Origin: Sphingomonadales bacterium
GTDB lineage: Bacteria; Pseudomonadota; Alphaproteobacteria; SMXS01
DNA: 64,000 nt
Direction: 5' to 3'
NCBI GenBank assembly: GCA_022844405.1
Contig: JALHLV010000006.1
Span: 1-64,000 of the forward strand
The notes beneath the pieces were generated by a model. The model had not been told where the DNA came from. It ran no database searches and worked only from the letters and a program-made list of their open reading frames with translations. Shown piece after piece: positions 48,833 through 57,538 of this stretch (the first letter of the stretch is position 1; each line of letters starts with the position of its first letter). Position numbers and translations under genes: made by a program.

Positions 48833-49018
48833 ATGTCCCTGCTGCATGTGGTCATCGTACTGGTCGTCGTCGGCATTCTGCTCTGGCTGGTCAATGCCTA
48901 CATTCCGATGGACGCGAAGATCAAAAAGATCCTGAACGTCGTGGTGGTCATCGCCGTCATCATCTGGCTGTTGCAGGCTTTCGGCCTGCTGGGCGCGATC
49001 GGGAACATCCGCATCTGA
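48833..49018 (+). CDS. Small two-helix membrane protein (Thivi_2564-like)
   Basis: The 61-residue protein has two hydrophobic helices (LLHVVIVLVVVGILLWLV and ILNVVVVIAVIIWLLQAF) joined by NAYIPMDAKIKK. This matches a widespread short family named after Thivi_2564, function unknown. An AGGAG site precedes ATG 48833. Confidence 0.85.
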   Translation: MSLLHVVIVLVVVGILLWLVNAYIPMDAKIKKILNVVVVIAVIIWLLQAFGLLGAIGNIRI

Positions 49019-49129
49019 GAACCGGCCGCCCTCCGGCCCGTGCCGTCAGCGACATTGTGCTGGACAGGATCGCGCCTGCTCGTCACGGTTTGCCCGCTCC
49101 AGGCCCAAGCGTTGACCGTTTTTGCGAAC

Positions 49130-49663
49130 ATGCCGAAACCGGATTTTCAACCTACCCTGATCGGTGAAACGACGATCATCCGGCCGCTTCAGGCGCAGGA
49201 CTGGTCCGGGATGTTGCATGCCGCGTCCGATCCGCGGATCTGGGAACTCCATCCCGTGCACGACCGCTACAAGGCGTCTGTTTTCAGAGAGTTTTTCGAT
49301 GGTGGCCTAGCGTCCGGGATGGCCTTTGCCATTCTCCGCCGCGACACCGGGGCAATCATCGGCTCAAGCCGGTATCATGACCACGATCCCGAAGCCGGCG
49401 AGATCGAGATCGGCTGGACGTTTCTCGTCCGCGATCAATGGGGCGGAACCACCAATCGCGAGGTCAAGCGGTTGATGCTCGACCATGCTTTCACCTTCGT
49501 CGACACCGTGGTGTTCTGGGTCGGCACCGAGAACTGGCGATCCCGGCGTGCCATGGAGAAAATCGGCGGCCGTCTGCGGAATGGGCTTCGCTGGCGCGCC
49601 TATGGCGGCGTCGACACGCCGCATGTCGTCTTCGAGATGTGCAGGTCGGGCTTCAGCCTTTGA
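49130..49663 (+). CDS. GNAT-family acetyltransferase
   Basis: The 177-residue product follows the GNAT layout: IRPLQAQDWSGMLHAASDPR at the start, AIIGSSRYHDHDPEAGEIEI for the central strands, and NWRSRRAMEKIGGRLRNGL at the end, where RimJ-like members bind acetyl-CoA. It probably acetylates a small molecule or protein N terminus. The start at ATG 49130 is the family-like one. Confidence 0.88.
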   Translation: MPKPDFQPTLIGETTIIRPLQAQDWSGMLHAASDPRIWELHPVHDRYKASVFREFFDGGLASGMAFAILRRDTGAIIGSSRYHDHDPEAGEIEIGWTFLVRDQWGGTTNREVKRLMLDHAFTFVDTVVFWVGTENWRSRRAMEKIGGRLRNGLRWRAYGGVDTPHVVFEMCRSGFSL

Positions 49664-49691
49664 GACCTGAACGACGCACGCGGCGCAGGGT

Positions 49692-49874
49692 TCACGGACC
49701 GGATGCCGCGATGTCCTCGCCGCCGCGCTCCTCGTGATTGGCGGCGCGCGAATAGGTGATCGACGCTTCCGGATGCTGGGACTTCACGAACTTGGCGGCT
49801 TCCAGCGCATCCTCGGCCTCGAGGGTCACGTGCTCGGACGCCTCGTTGATCCGGTAACCGACGGTGTACAGCAC
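49692..49874 (-). CDS. Small hypothetical protein
   Basis: From GTG 49874 after GGGGA the 60-residue product reads LYTVGYRINEASEHVTLEAE, then DALEAAKFVKSQHPEASITY. It could be a small conserved cytoplasmic protein. A longer reading from ATG 49922 gives a less natural start. No family recognised. Confidence 0.5.
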   Translation of the reverse strand: MLYTVGYRINEASEHVTLEAEDALEAAKFVKSQHPEASITYSRAANHEERGGEDIAASGP

Positions 49875-50220
49875 AGTGTTTCCCCATGTCGTTGATGTCG
49901 ATGGAAACGCGTTTTCCAACACGCCGGTTCCGACGGTGGTCGCGGGTCAACATCAAACATGCCATGCGTTTAAACTAATATCATGTATCTTACTCACAAA
50001 TATTTGTTATAATTGATTTTTATTCAATATGAGCTCATGCGGTTAACGGCATGGAAAAACGCTTTTCGCGCCAGAGTTCCATTTACAAAACTTAACATCC
50101 AACACGTTGCTTCGGTTGCCCAAAATGGGTATCCGCTTGTTGCCGATTTTACTGTATACTGGCCGAGTCTCTACCCTCATGGGCGCGAGCGGATCCGGGC
50201 ATCAAGGCGCGGGGTTGATC
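49875..50220. other. AT-rich intergenic stretch with palindrome and TATAAT
   Basis: Around 49960-50100 base composition drops well below the neighbours. It holds the perfect 12-base palindrome ACAAATATTTGT (49996-50007) directly before a consensus TATAAT (50008-50013). This looks like a promoter/operator for the gene at 50221 with a long leader, or part of a foreign fragment. No gene is evident. Confidence 0.4.
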
Positions 50221-50469
50221 ATGAATTCACCGATTATCGACAAGATCATGAACGAGCAGGACCGGGATTTCATCCGCGTCCTCGAGGATCTGATCGACGT
50301 GCTGATTGCCCGCGGGTTGATCACCATGGACATGCTGCCCAGGGACGCGGTGGAGAAACTCGCCATGCGCCGGCAGATGCGCGACACGCTGCGCGACCAG
50401 GCGGGAACGCCGGTGCGCGACATCAGCGCCATCGACCGGAAGCTGGCGGCGCTGCGCTTCAAGGAATAG
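50221..50469 (+). CDS. Small helical protein, unknown
   Basis: The 82-residue product begins MNSPIIDKIMNEQDRDFIRV and is predicted helical with several acidic/basic pairs (RQMRDTLRDQAGTPVRD). No domain recognised. The ATG at 50221 follows an AT-rich upstream region; an in-frame extension to 50107 is not protein-like. Confidence 0.6.
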   Translation: MNSPIIDKIMNEQDRDFIRVLEDLIDVLIARGLITMDMLPRDAVEKLAMRRQMRDTLRDQAGTPVRDISAIDRKLAALRFKE

Positions 50470-50637
50470 CAACCGCTAGTCGACAGCGAACGCCATCGGC
50501 TCGGCGCCGCCCCTGGCGCCGGTGAAGTCGTAGCCCAAGTTCATGATCAACGTGCCGCACCAGGCGAATGCCCGGCCATGGCCAAGCTGCGCGGTTCTGC
50601 TACTGTTGCGCGGTGTGCTGGCGGGGGAGGAGACGGC

Positions 50638-51582
50638 ATGGCATCCATCGAGGATATGATCGATCCGGACGTGCGGGTGAATTTCACGCCCGAGCGCGGC
50701 GAGCAACTGGCGATGATCGGGCCGGACATGACCGCCGCCCGCGCCAGATGGGCCGAGCTGCTGGTGGCCTGGCGCCTGATCCTGCCGGGCTTCGACGGCC
50801 GCGAGGAAGCCGCGTCCGTACCCGGCCTGCCCGGCAATCCGGATGTTCCCATCCATATCTACACGCCCAATCGGGTGGAATTCCCCGATGCCGTGATGAT
50901 CTGGGTGCATGGCGGCGGCTACGTCATGGGCACGGCCGACGATCCGTTCGTCTATCGCTACACGCCGCTGATGAAGGTGGTGTCGGTAGACTACCGGATG
51001 GCGCCAGAGCACCGTTCGCCCGCCGCCGTCCTGGACACCTGCGCGGTGATCGAGTGGGTGGCGGCCAACGCGGCGAGCCTGGGCGTCGATCCGTCGAAGA
51101 TCATCCTGGGCGGCCCCAGCGGCGGTGGCGGCGTGGCGGCGGGCGCGGCGCTGATGAACCGCGACCGTGGCGGACCCGCCCTGCTTTACCAGATGCTGAT
51201 CTATCCGATGATCGACGACCGGCACCACACGCCGTCCGGTCATTTCGACCTGCCCGCCTACTGCTGGACCCGCGCGGTGTCGCTGCGGGCCTGGTCCATG
51301 TATGTGGAAGCGGAGGGCGAGCCGTCCTGCTACGCCGCAGCGGCCCGGGCGCCCGACGTCACCGGCCTGCCGTCCGCCTACATCATGACCGGCGACCTGG
51401 ACCTGTTCCGCGACGAGGACATCGCCTATGCCCGGCGGCTGATCGGCGCCGGCATCCGCGTCGACCTGGCCGTGTTCCCCGGCGCGCCGCACGGCTTCGA
51501 CCTGATCGCGCCCGACGCACGGGTCAGCCGCCGCGCCATCGCCCACCAGTTGGACTGCCTGCGACAGGTGCTTTCCAAGTGA
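50638..51582 (+). CDS. HSL-type alpha/beta hydrolase
   Basis: The 314-residue esterase/lipase has the oxyanion motif WVHGGGYVMG, the nucleophile elbow GGPSGGG (usual form GDSAGG), the Asp in TGDLDLFRDE, and the His in PHGFDLI. GGGAGGAG precedes ATG 50638. It is followed at 11 bases by a SnoaL-like gene, suggesting a shared pathway. Confidence 0.9.
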   Translation: MASIEDMIDPDVRVNFTPERGEQLAMIGPDMTAARARWAELLVAWRLILPGFDGREEAASVPGLPGNPDVPIHIYTPNRVEFPDAVMIWVHGGGYVMGTADDPFVYRYTPLMKVVSVDYRMAPEHRSPAAVLDTCAVIEWVAANAASLGVDPSKIILGGPSGGGGVAAGAALMNRDRGGPALLYQMLIYPMIDDRHHTPSGHFDLPAYCWTRAVSLRAWSMYVEAEGEPSCYAAAARAPDVTGLPSAYIMTGDLDLFRDEDIAYARRLIGAGIRVDLAVFPGAPHGFDLIAPDARVSRRAIAHQLDCLRQVLSK

Positions 51583-51593
51583 CCGGAGGCCCC

Positions 51594-52142
51594 ATGACCG
51601 ACGACGACCGTGTCCGCCGCATCGACGAGATGCTGGCCAAGGACGCCATCTATGATCTGCTGTGCCGCTACTGTCACGGCATCGACCGCTGCGATGCCGA
51701 GGTACTGAAGTCGGCTTACTGGCTGGACGCGACCGAGACCCACGGCACCTTCGACGGCAATGCCTGGGAATTCGCCGTGTTCATGACCGACAACATGCGG
51801 GCCAACATGCGCCGCAGCCAGCAGAAGATCGGCAATGCCTGGATCGTCATCGAGCCGGACGGCGTTCACGCCCGCGGCGAAACCTACGTCACCGGCTATC
51901 TGGACATCGACGAGCCGGCCGGGCCGGTCCAGCGCACCGTCGGCGGCCGTTACCTGGACCGCTTCGAGTGTCGCGACGGCGAGTGGCGCATCATCGACCG
52001 GCTCTATGTCATGGACTGGAACCGCAATGAACCATCGACCGCGGAATGGGACGACGGCCTCTATGCCATGCTGAAGACGCGCGGCGCACGCTACCCGGAT
52101 GATCCGTGGGACAAGGGTCTCCCGGCACGCCGATCTGGCTGA
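51594..52142 (+). CDS. SnoaL-like domain protein
   Basis: The 182-residue product has the SnoaL_4/NTF2-like pattern: AIYDLLCRYCHGIDRCDAEV, LKSAYWLDATETHGTF and GGRYLDRFECRDGEWRI. Many such proteins act in aromatic or steroid degradation, as isomerases or dehydratases. It sits between the hydrolase and hemerythrin genes, all on the plus strand. Confidence 0.85.
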   Translation: MTDDDRVRRIDEMLAKDAIYDLLCRYCHGIDRCDAEVLKSAYWLDATETHGTFDGNAWEFAVFMTDNMRANMRRSQQKIGNAWIVIEPDGVHARGETYVTGYLDIDEPAGPVQRTVGGRYLDRFECRDGEWRIIDRLYVMDWNRNEPSTAEWDDGLYAMLKTRGARYPDDPWDKGLPARRSG

Positions 52143-52204
52143 GGGAACGGTTCGGCGACGGCGGCGTTGTCGAGGCTGAGCGCAACCCAACATCGGAGAT
52201 TCCC

Positions 52205-52750
52205 ATGCCCAAGACCCAGCCCGACGCCATCGCCCTGCTGAAAGCCGATCACCGCAAGGTCGAAGACCTGTTCGCCCAGTTCGACTCAGCCAAGGGCGCC
52301 GACCGCAAGCAGAAGCTGGCCCAGCAGATCTGCATGGAGCTGACCGTCCACACCATCATCGAGGAGGAGATCTTCTATCCGGCCTGCAAGGAAAAGGTGG
52401 ATGCTGACCTGCTCGACGAATCCTATGTGGAGCACGACGGCGCCAAGGTGCTGATCGCCGAAATCACCGGCGGCAGCCCCGGCGACGACTTCTATGACGC
52501 CAAGGTCACCGTACTTTCCGAGCAGATCAGCCATCATGTGGAGGAAGAGGAGAAGCGTTCCGAGGGCCTGTTCGCCCAGGCGCGCGCCGCCGGCCTCGAC
52601 GTCGACGCGCTCGGCGCCCGGATGGAGGCGCGCAAGCAGGAGTTGACCGCCCAGTTCAAGGCGAGCGGCCTGCCCTCGCCCGAAACCCGCAGCTTCATGG
52701 GCCACGACCTGAAGCAGGGCGCCCCGATCGGCGCCATCGCCTATCGGTAA
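52205..52750 (+). CDS. Hemerythrin-like HHE domain protein
   Basis: The 181-residue product has the iron-ligand spacing of hemerythrin HHE proteins: DHRKVEDLFAQF, HTIIEEEIFYP, EHDGAK and HHVEEEEKR. Such proteins bind two irons and sense oxygen, iron or redox stress. The C-terminal ~45 residues are an extension. It converges on the ABC transporter, overlapping by ten bases. Confidence 0.88.
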   Translation: MPKTQPDAIALLKADHRKVEDLFAQFDSAKGADRKQKLAQQICMELTVHTIIEEEIFYPACKEKVDADLLDESYVEHDGAKVLIAEITGGSPGDDFYDAKVTVLSEQISHHVEEEEKRSEGLFAQARAAGLDVDALGARMEARKQELTAQFKASGLPSPETRSFMGHDLKQGAPIGAIAYR

Positions 52751-54609
52751 CCCGCTGCCTGCAGCTCGAACAGCTCCGCGTACCGGCTGGACGAGGCCAG
52801 CAGCTCTTCATGGGAGCCCATGGCCTCGATCTGGCCGTCGGCCATGACGAGGATGCGGTCGGCCATGCGGACGCTGGAGAAGCGGTGGCTGATCAGCACG
52901 GCGGTGCGTCGTTCGCTGAGGTCGCGGAACCGCTGGAACACTTCGAATTCGGCGCGGGCGTCGAGCGCCGCCGTGGGCTCGTCCAGAATCAGCACCTGCG
53001 CGTCACGCATATAGGCGCGGGCGATGGCGATTTTCTGCCATTCGCCGCCCGACAGGTCGATGCCGGTGCGGAACCGCTTGCCGAGGGTCTGGTCGTAGCC
53101 GGCCGGCAGCCGCCGGATCAGCTCGTCGGCCATGCCGCGGCGCGCCGCCCGCTCGATGCGGTCCCGGTCGTCGCGCGCCTCGATGCGGCCGACGGCGATG
53201 TTGTCGGCAGCGCTCAGATGATAGCGCATGAAGTCCTGGAAGATGACGCCGATGTTGCCGCGCAGATCGTCGAGGTCATACTCGCGCAGGTCGTGTCCGT
53301 CGAGCAGGATCCGGCCCTCGGACGGGTCGTAGAGCCGGGCAAGCAGCTTGACCAGCGTGGTCTTGCCCGCACCGTTCTCGCCGACCAGCGCCAGCACCTC
53401 GCCCGGGTTCAGGGTGAAGTCCAAATGCCGGACCGCCCAGCGCCGCGCGTCCGGATACTTGAAACCCGCGTCCTCGAAGGTGAAACCCCGCAGGATCGGC
53501 CGCGGGAACGGCAGCGGGTCCGGCGGTGACGCGATCTCCGGCCTGATCTCGAAGAAGCCGAACAAATCGTCCAGGTAGAGTGCCTGCCCCGCCACCTGCG
53601 ACACGCCCAGCAGCAGCCCTTCCAGCAGGCCGCGCAGCCGCAGGAACGAGCCGGCGAGGAACACCAGGTCGCCGATGCTGAACTGGCCCGCCAGCGTGCG
53701 CCAGACCAGGAAGGCATAGGCGGCATAATAGCCGAGCGAGCCCAGCGCGGTCAGCGCGCCGCCCCAGCCGGCGCGGCGGATGGCGAGCCGCTTGTTGCCG
53801 AGATAGATGTCGCCGGACAGTTTCCGGTAGCGCTCGATCAGGAAGGCGTTGAGGCCGAAGATCTTCACTTCCTTGGCGGTCTCGACGCTGGCGCCAGTCT
53901 GGCGCACATAGTCCAGCTCGCGCCGCTCCTGCGTCCGCGTGAACGCCAGCGCATAGCTCTGGGCGTTGAAATGGGCCTCGCCGACGAACGCCGGCACCAG
54001 CGCCACCAGCAGCAGCGCGATCAGCCAGGGCGCGAACACTATCAGGCCGGCGGCGAAGCTGATGACGGTGACCACGTCCTGCGCCTGCGAGAACATCATG
54101 CTCATCAGCGACATGCGCCCGGCCGCCTGGCGCCGCGCCCGGTCGAGCTGGTCCTGCAGTTCGCTGTCCTCGAAATCCTCCAGGTCGAGCGTCGCCGCGT
54201 GCTGCATCAGCCGGATGCTGGTCTCGTTGCTGAACCGCTCGGACAGCAGTCCGTCGAGCAGCGCCACCAGCCGGCCCAGCAGGTCGGCTAACACCGCCAG
54301 CCCGAATTCGAGCGCCACCAGAACGCCCAGTTTCGTCAGCAGCCCGCTTTCCAGCCAGTCGCGCAGGTCCGGCGCCATGCCGGGGAGCCGCGTGAGCAGC
54401 ACCACCTCGTCGATGATCAGCTTGCCGATGTAAAGCGTGATGACGGGCAGTAATGCGCGGATCAGGCGCAGCGACAGCGTGGCCGCCGTCAGCGCCGGGC
54501 TGGTGCGCCAGACCAGCGCCAGGAACGGCGGCAGGTTGCGCAGCGCGCCCACCCGCTCGCGCCATGTCTGCGACGGCGGCGCCTCGCCTGATCGTTTTGG
54601 TTCAGCCAT
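52741..54609 (-). CDS. ABC exporter half-transporter
   Basis: The 622-residue product has a membrane domain with about six helices, then an ABC domain with Walker A GENGAGKTT, signature DLSGGEWQK, Walker B VLILDEPTAALDARAE and ISHRFSSV. The LSGGEWQK signature and the Q-loop area IFQDFMRYH place it in a group of peptide/lipid exporters. It is divergent from the amidotransferase (64-base gap). Cargo unknown. Confidence 0.92.
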   Translation of the reverse strand: MAEPKRSGEAPPSQTWRERVGALRNLPPFLALVWRTSPALTAATLSLRLIRALLPVITLYIGKLIIDEVVLLTRLPGMAPDLRDWLESGLLTKLGVLVALEFGLAVLADLLGRLVALLDGLLSERFSNETSIRLMQHAATLDLEDFEDSELQDQLDRARRQAAGRMSLMSMMFSQAQDVVTVISFAAGLIVFAPWLIALLLVALVPAFVGEAHFNAQSYALAFTRTQERRELDYVRQTGASVETAKEVKIFGLNAFLIERYRKLSGDIYLGNKRLAIRRAGWGGALTALGSLGYYAAYAFLVWRTLAGQFSIGDLVFLAGSFLRLRGLLEGLLLGVSQVAGQALYLDDLFGFFEIRPEIASPPDPLPFPRPILRGFTFEDAGFKYPDARRWAVRHLDFTLNPGEVLALVGENGAGKTTLVKLLARLYDPSEGRILLDGHDLREYDLDDLRGNIGVIFQDFMRYHLSAADNIAVGRIEARDDRDRIERAARRGMADELIRRLPAGYDQTLGKRFRTGIDLSGGEWQKIAIARAYMRDAQVLILDEPTAALDARAEFEVFQRFRDLSERRTAVLISHRFSSVRMADRILVMADGQIEAMGSHEELLASSSRYAELFELQAAGYR

Positions 54610-54673
54610 GGCGTGATGATGGCATGGCCGGTATGGATGGACCAAGCGGCGCCGCCGCCGCTATGGTGTCGCC

Positions 54674-55507
54674 ATGCCCGTGAAGCTGCTCATCGCCGAC
54701 ATCTACTCCGTCAACGGCCGCGCCGGCATCGTCTCGGCGGGCGGATCGAAGGCGGGCGACATGTTCACCCGCGCCGTCCGGCTGCACCGGCCGGACGCGG
54801 CGCTTTCGATCCTGACCTTCGATACCACGTCGCCGGAGCTGCCCACGCCCATCGAGGCGTTCGACGGCATCATCTGGAGCGGCTCGAACCTGACGATCCA
54901 CCGGCCCAATGCGCTGATCGACGCGCAGATCGACATGGCGCGCGCGGTATTCGACGCCGGCGTGCCGCAATTCGGCGTGTGCTATGGCATCCAGCTCGCC
55001 ACCGTCGCCGCCGGCGGCACGGTCGTCGCCAATCCCAACGGCCCGGAGATCGGCTGGGCGCGCGACGTGACCCTGACCGACGCCGGCCGCGACCATCCCA
55101 TGTACCGCGGCAAGGCCGACCGGTTCGACGCGCTGTGCTGGCACAACGATACGGTCTGGGAGTTGCCCGACAACGCCGAGCTGCTCGCCGGCAATGCCCA
55201 TTCCCATGTCCAGGCCGCGATCCTGCGGCGCGGGCGCGGCGAGTTCTGGGCGGTGCAATATCACCTGGAATTCGACGGCAACGAAGTCGCCAGCCTGGTC
55301 GGCGGCAACGCGCCCGGCCTCATCGCGGCCGGCGCCCTGACCGAGCAAAGCGTGGCCGCCATCATCGGCGACATGAACGAGGTCGCCGCGCTGGCCGAAA
55401 ACCCGTCCGCCGCGCCGGAGGCGCTGAAGCCGGTCGTCGACCCGCTGACCCGCACCGCCGAACTGGGCAACTGGCTCGACCGGGTCGACGCGCTCCGCCG
55501 CCGCTAA
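54674..55507 (+). CDS. Class I glutamine amidotransferase-like protein
   Basis: The 277-residue product has the nucleophile elbow FGVCYGIQLA (C103) and the His-Glu pair in FWAVQYHLEF (H197, E199); the usual HPE reads HLE here. It resembles GuaA-type stand-alone amidotransferases in which ammonia is passed to a partner or an ester/amide is hydrolysed. The orphan ATP-grasp gene 640 bases on could be a partner, a guess. Confidence 0.85.
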   Translation: MPVKLLIADIYSVNGRAGIVSAGGSKAGDMFTRAVRLHRPDAALSILTFDTTSPELPTPIEAFDGIIWSGSNLTIHRPNALIDAQIDMARAVFDAGVPQFGVCYGIQLATVAAGGTVVANPNGPEIGWARDVTLTDAGRDHPMYRGKADRFDALCWHNDTVWELPDNAELLAGNAHSHVQAAILRRGRGEFWAVQYHLEFDGNEVASLVGGNAPGLIAAGALTEQSVAAIIGDMNEVAALAENPSAAPEALKPVVDPLTRTAELGNWLDRVDALRRR

Positions 55508-55520
55508 ATACATCCCCGTT

Positions 55521-55620
55521 CGTCATTGCGAGGAGCGCAGCGACGCGGCAACCCAGAAACAGCGGTGCAGCAGCATCAACGCCTGGGTTGCCGCGTCGGC
55601 TTCGCCTCCTCGCAATGACG
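55521..55620 (+). repeat. Palindromic 100-base repeat, left copy
   Basis: The element begins CGTCATTGCGAGGAGCGCAG and ends GCCTCCTCGCAATGACG. It is itself a near-perfect inverted repeat: the outer ~36 bases of each end pair. Its reverse complement matches the right copy at 95 of 100 positions. This is the REP-like type common in proteobacteria, here bracketing a GIY-YIG gene. Confidence 0.85.
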
Positions 55621-55654
55621 GTGATATGATTGTGCATACCTCTGGGGATTGGGG

Positions 55655-55942
55655 ATGCGCCAACCGGCCGTCTATATCGTTGCCAGCAAACGCAACGGCA
55701 CACTCTACACCGGCGTGACATCCAATCTTCCACGGCGGATTTGGGAACACCGCGAAGGGCTGCTGCCTGGTTTCACCAAGAAGTACGGTTGCAAGCTGCT
55801 GGTCTGGTACGAGATTTACCAGGACATGCCCAATGCCATCGCCCGAGAGAAACAGATCAAGGGCGGCTCCCGAAAGGACAAGCTGGCGCTGATCGAAGGC
55901 ATGAATCCGGACTGGCGCGACCTGTATGAAGACCTCGCCTAA
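55655..55942 (+). CDS. GIY-YIG nuclease family protein
   Basis: The 95-residue protein is a stand-alone GIY-YIG domain: AVYIVASKRNGTLYTGVTS gives the two tyrosine motifs, PRRIWEHREG the arginine, and AIAREKQIKGG the metal-binding Glu (E65), so catalysis looks intact. It is the short UPF0213/YhbQ-like type. ATG 55655 has a GGGG site. It is enclosed by inverted palindromes. Confidence 0.92.
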   Translation: MRQPAVYIVASKRNGTLYTGVTSNLPRRIWEHREGLLPGFTKKYGCKLLVWYEIYQDMPNAIAREKQIKGGSRKDKLALIEGMNPDWRDLYEDLA

Positions 55943-55949
55943 CTCCATC

Positions 55950-56049
55950 CGTCATTGCGAGGAGGCGAAGCCGACGCGGCAACCCAGGCGCTGGCGCCGC
56001 TGCACCGTTGTTTCTGGGTTGCCGCGTCGCTGCGCTCCTCGCAATGACG
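55950..56049 (-). repeat. Palindromic 100-base repeat, right copy
   Basis: In reverse complement it starts CGTCATTGCGAGGAGCGCAG like the left copy and ends the same way. Only five bases differ, all in the centre (around AAACAA and CGGCGCCAG). It begins seven bases after the GIY-YIG stop codon and so may also act as its terminator. Confidence 0.85.
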
Positions 56050-56143
56050 GAGAAGGTTGGAACAACCGGGCTTACATCTGACGATCTTGTCGGGATACAG
56101 TCGCTCCCGCTGAACCGCTATCGATAACGTGGGAGACAAAACC

Positions 56144-57442
56144 GTGCGCGCAGCCCCTTTCTTTCCTGGCCAGACCATGAGCACCGCCTTCGCCGTGACG
56201 GTGGACGACATGTCGCTGCATTTCGACCCGGCCAAGCTGACCCCGAAGCAGCGCAGGGACGAGGCCGAAAGCGCCGACCTGATGGGTTTCCTGCAGGTGG
56301 TGTATATCGGCCTGGGCAAGCCAGCCGATTACGTCATGATGTATGAGGAGTTCGGCGTCGCACCCTGGCCCGAGCGGCTGGCGACCATCACCGAATTCTT
56401 CAAGCGCATGGGCATCGACCCGATACCACCCGAGCACCGCGCCCTGCATCCCAAGACCGACTTCTATAATTCCATTGCCCGCAATCTGCCGCCGACCGAG
56501 AGCATCACGCTGTACATGACCAGCGGCACCAACGCCGTGCTGCACAACGATCCGGAAGCCTACCGGGTCAGCCAGAACGTCAATTCCAAGATCCATTTCG
56601 CCCGCAATGCACCGGGCTTCGGCATTCCGGTGCCCGAGACCATCGTGCTGACCAAGAGCACGCTGGACTCAGCCGTCGCGCGAGACTTCATCGCCGGGCA
56701 CGGCAATAAGGTGATGATGAAGGTTCTCGGCCTGGCCGGCGCGCGCAACGTGACGACGGTGACCAGCATCCAGGAGGCGAAGGACTACGTCGCCGAGTAT
56801 GAGGACAGCATGGAGCTGATCCTGCAGCAGCGGCTGGACCTGAGCCGTTTCACCGAGATGACCGTCGACCTGCGGGTGACGCCCGACGAGATCGTCATCG
56901 CCAATGTGCGGAAAATCATGTTCGCCGACGGCGTCTGGGTTGGCAATTTGATCGGCCCGGACGTGATCCTGACCGACGCGCACAGGAAGGTTCTGCTGAA
57001 CGTCGGCGAATACGCCCGTGCCCAGGGTTTCGTGGTGCCCGAGGGCATCAATTGCGGCATCGACTATTTCATCGCCGGCGACGAGGTGATGGTCACCGAG
57101 ATCAACTGCCGCTGGACCGGCGGCCTGTTCCCCACCGAGATGATCCGCAAGGTCGGCGCCCAGAACGAGAGCTGTGTCGCCTTCGTCGACCTGGTGCGCG
57201 AGGACAAGTTCAACGACTGGCTGGACTTCATCGACCGCCACCTGTGGAAGGAAACCAAGGGCGCGTTCGCCATGATCCCGCTGGGCTTCAGCCCGATCCC
57301 GCAGGTGATAGGCGGTGTCGACCACTACCTGACCTGGCAGGTCGTCCCCGGCGAGTTCGAGTCGTTCAAGGAAGTGCGGCGCCGCGAGCTGGGCGACGGC
57401 GCGCTGATGCGGGCGGACTCGATCAGCCTGGAGTTCAGTTGA
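56144..57442 (+). CDS. Orphan ATP-grasp-fold protein
   Basis: The 432-residue product shows the ATP-grasp order: K193 in VMMKVLGLAGARNVTTV, a central LILQQRLDLSRFTEMTVDLR, D307 in GIDYFIAGDEVMV and EINCRWTGG (E319, N321, R323) as metal/phosphate ligands. The N-terminal 150 residues form an unrelated preATP-grasp part. It probably joins a carboxylate to an amine; substrates are unknown. GTG 56144 after GGGAG is preferred; ATG 56177 is an alternative. Confidence 0.72.
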   Translation: MRAAPFFPGQTMSTAFAVTVDDMSLHFDPAKLTPKQRRDEAESADLMGFLQVVYIGLGKPADYVMMYEEFGVAPWPERLATITEFFKRMGIDPIPPEHRALHPKTDFYNSIARNLPPTESITLYMTSGTNAVLHNDPEAYRVSQNVNSKIHFARNAPGFGIPVPETIVLTKSTLDSAVARDFIAGHGNKVMMKVLGLAGARNVTTVTSIQEAKDYVAEYEDSMELILQQRLDLSRFTEMTVDLRVTPDEIVIANVRKIMFADGVWVGNLIGPDVILTDAHRKVLLNVGEYARAQGFVVPEGINCGIDYFIAGDEVMVTEINCRWTGGLFPTEMIRKVGAQNESCVAFVDLVREDKFNDWLDFIDRHLWKETKGAFAMIPLGFSPIPQVIGGVDHYLTWQVVPGEFESFKEVRRRELGDGALMRADSISLEFS

Positions 57443-57538
57443 GGTTGCAAACGGCGGTTCGGTTTGAAACGGCCGCCGCCGAGTGGCGTGATATGATGCC
57501 CTTGGAGTTCACCGGCAACCTTGCTTGAGGAGGCCACC

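Larger units (their letters stand above)
55521..56049. mobile_element. Candidate composite unit: GIY-YIG gene between mirror-image palindromes
   Basis: Two 100-base palindromic repeats in opposite orientation (55521-55620, 55950-56049) enclose only the 95-residue GIY-YIG nuclease gene, 34 and 7 bases away. The unit is 529 bases. No target duplication or terminal inverted repeat is obvious. The layout parallels REP-associated transposases, with a nuclease in the enzyme position; movement is an inference. Confidence 0.45.

Noticed and set aside
48530-48847. Minus-strand open frame containing GEPVGVRTRDPLIKSQ
   Set aside because: This is the typical false peptide read from the antisense of a tRNA (tRNA-Lys at 48566).
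55521-56049. CRISPR array or transposon with terminal inverted repeats
   Set aside because: Only two repeats, 100 bases each, in opposite orientation, with a gene rather than spacers; no transposase and no target duplication.
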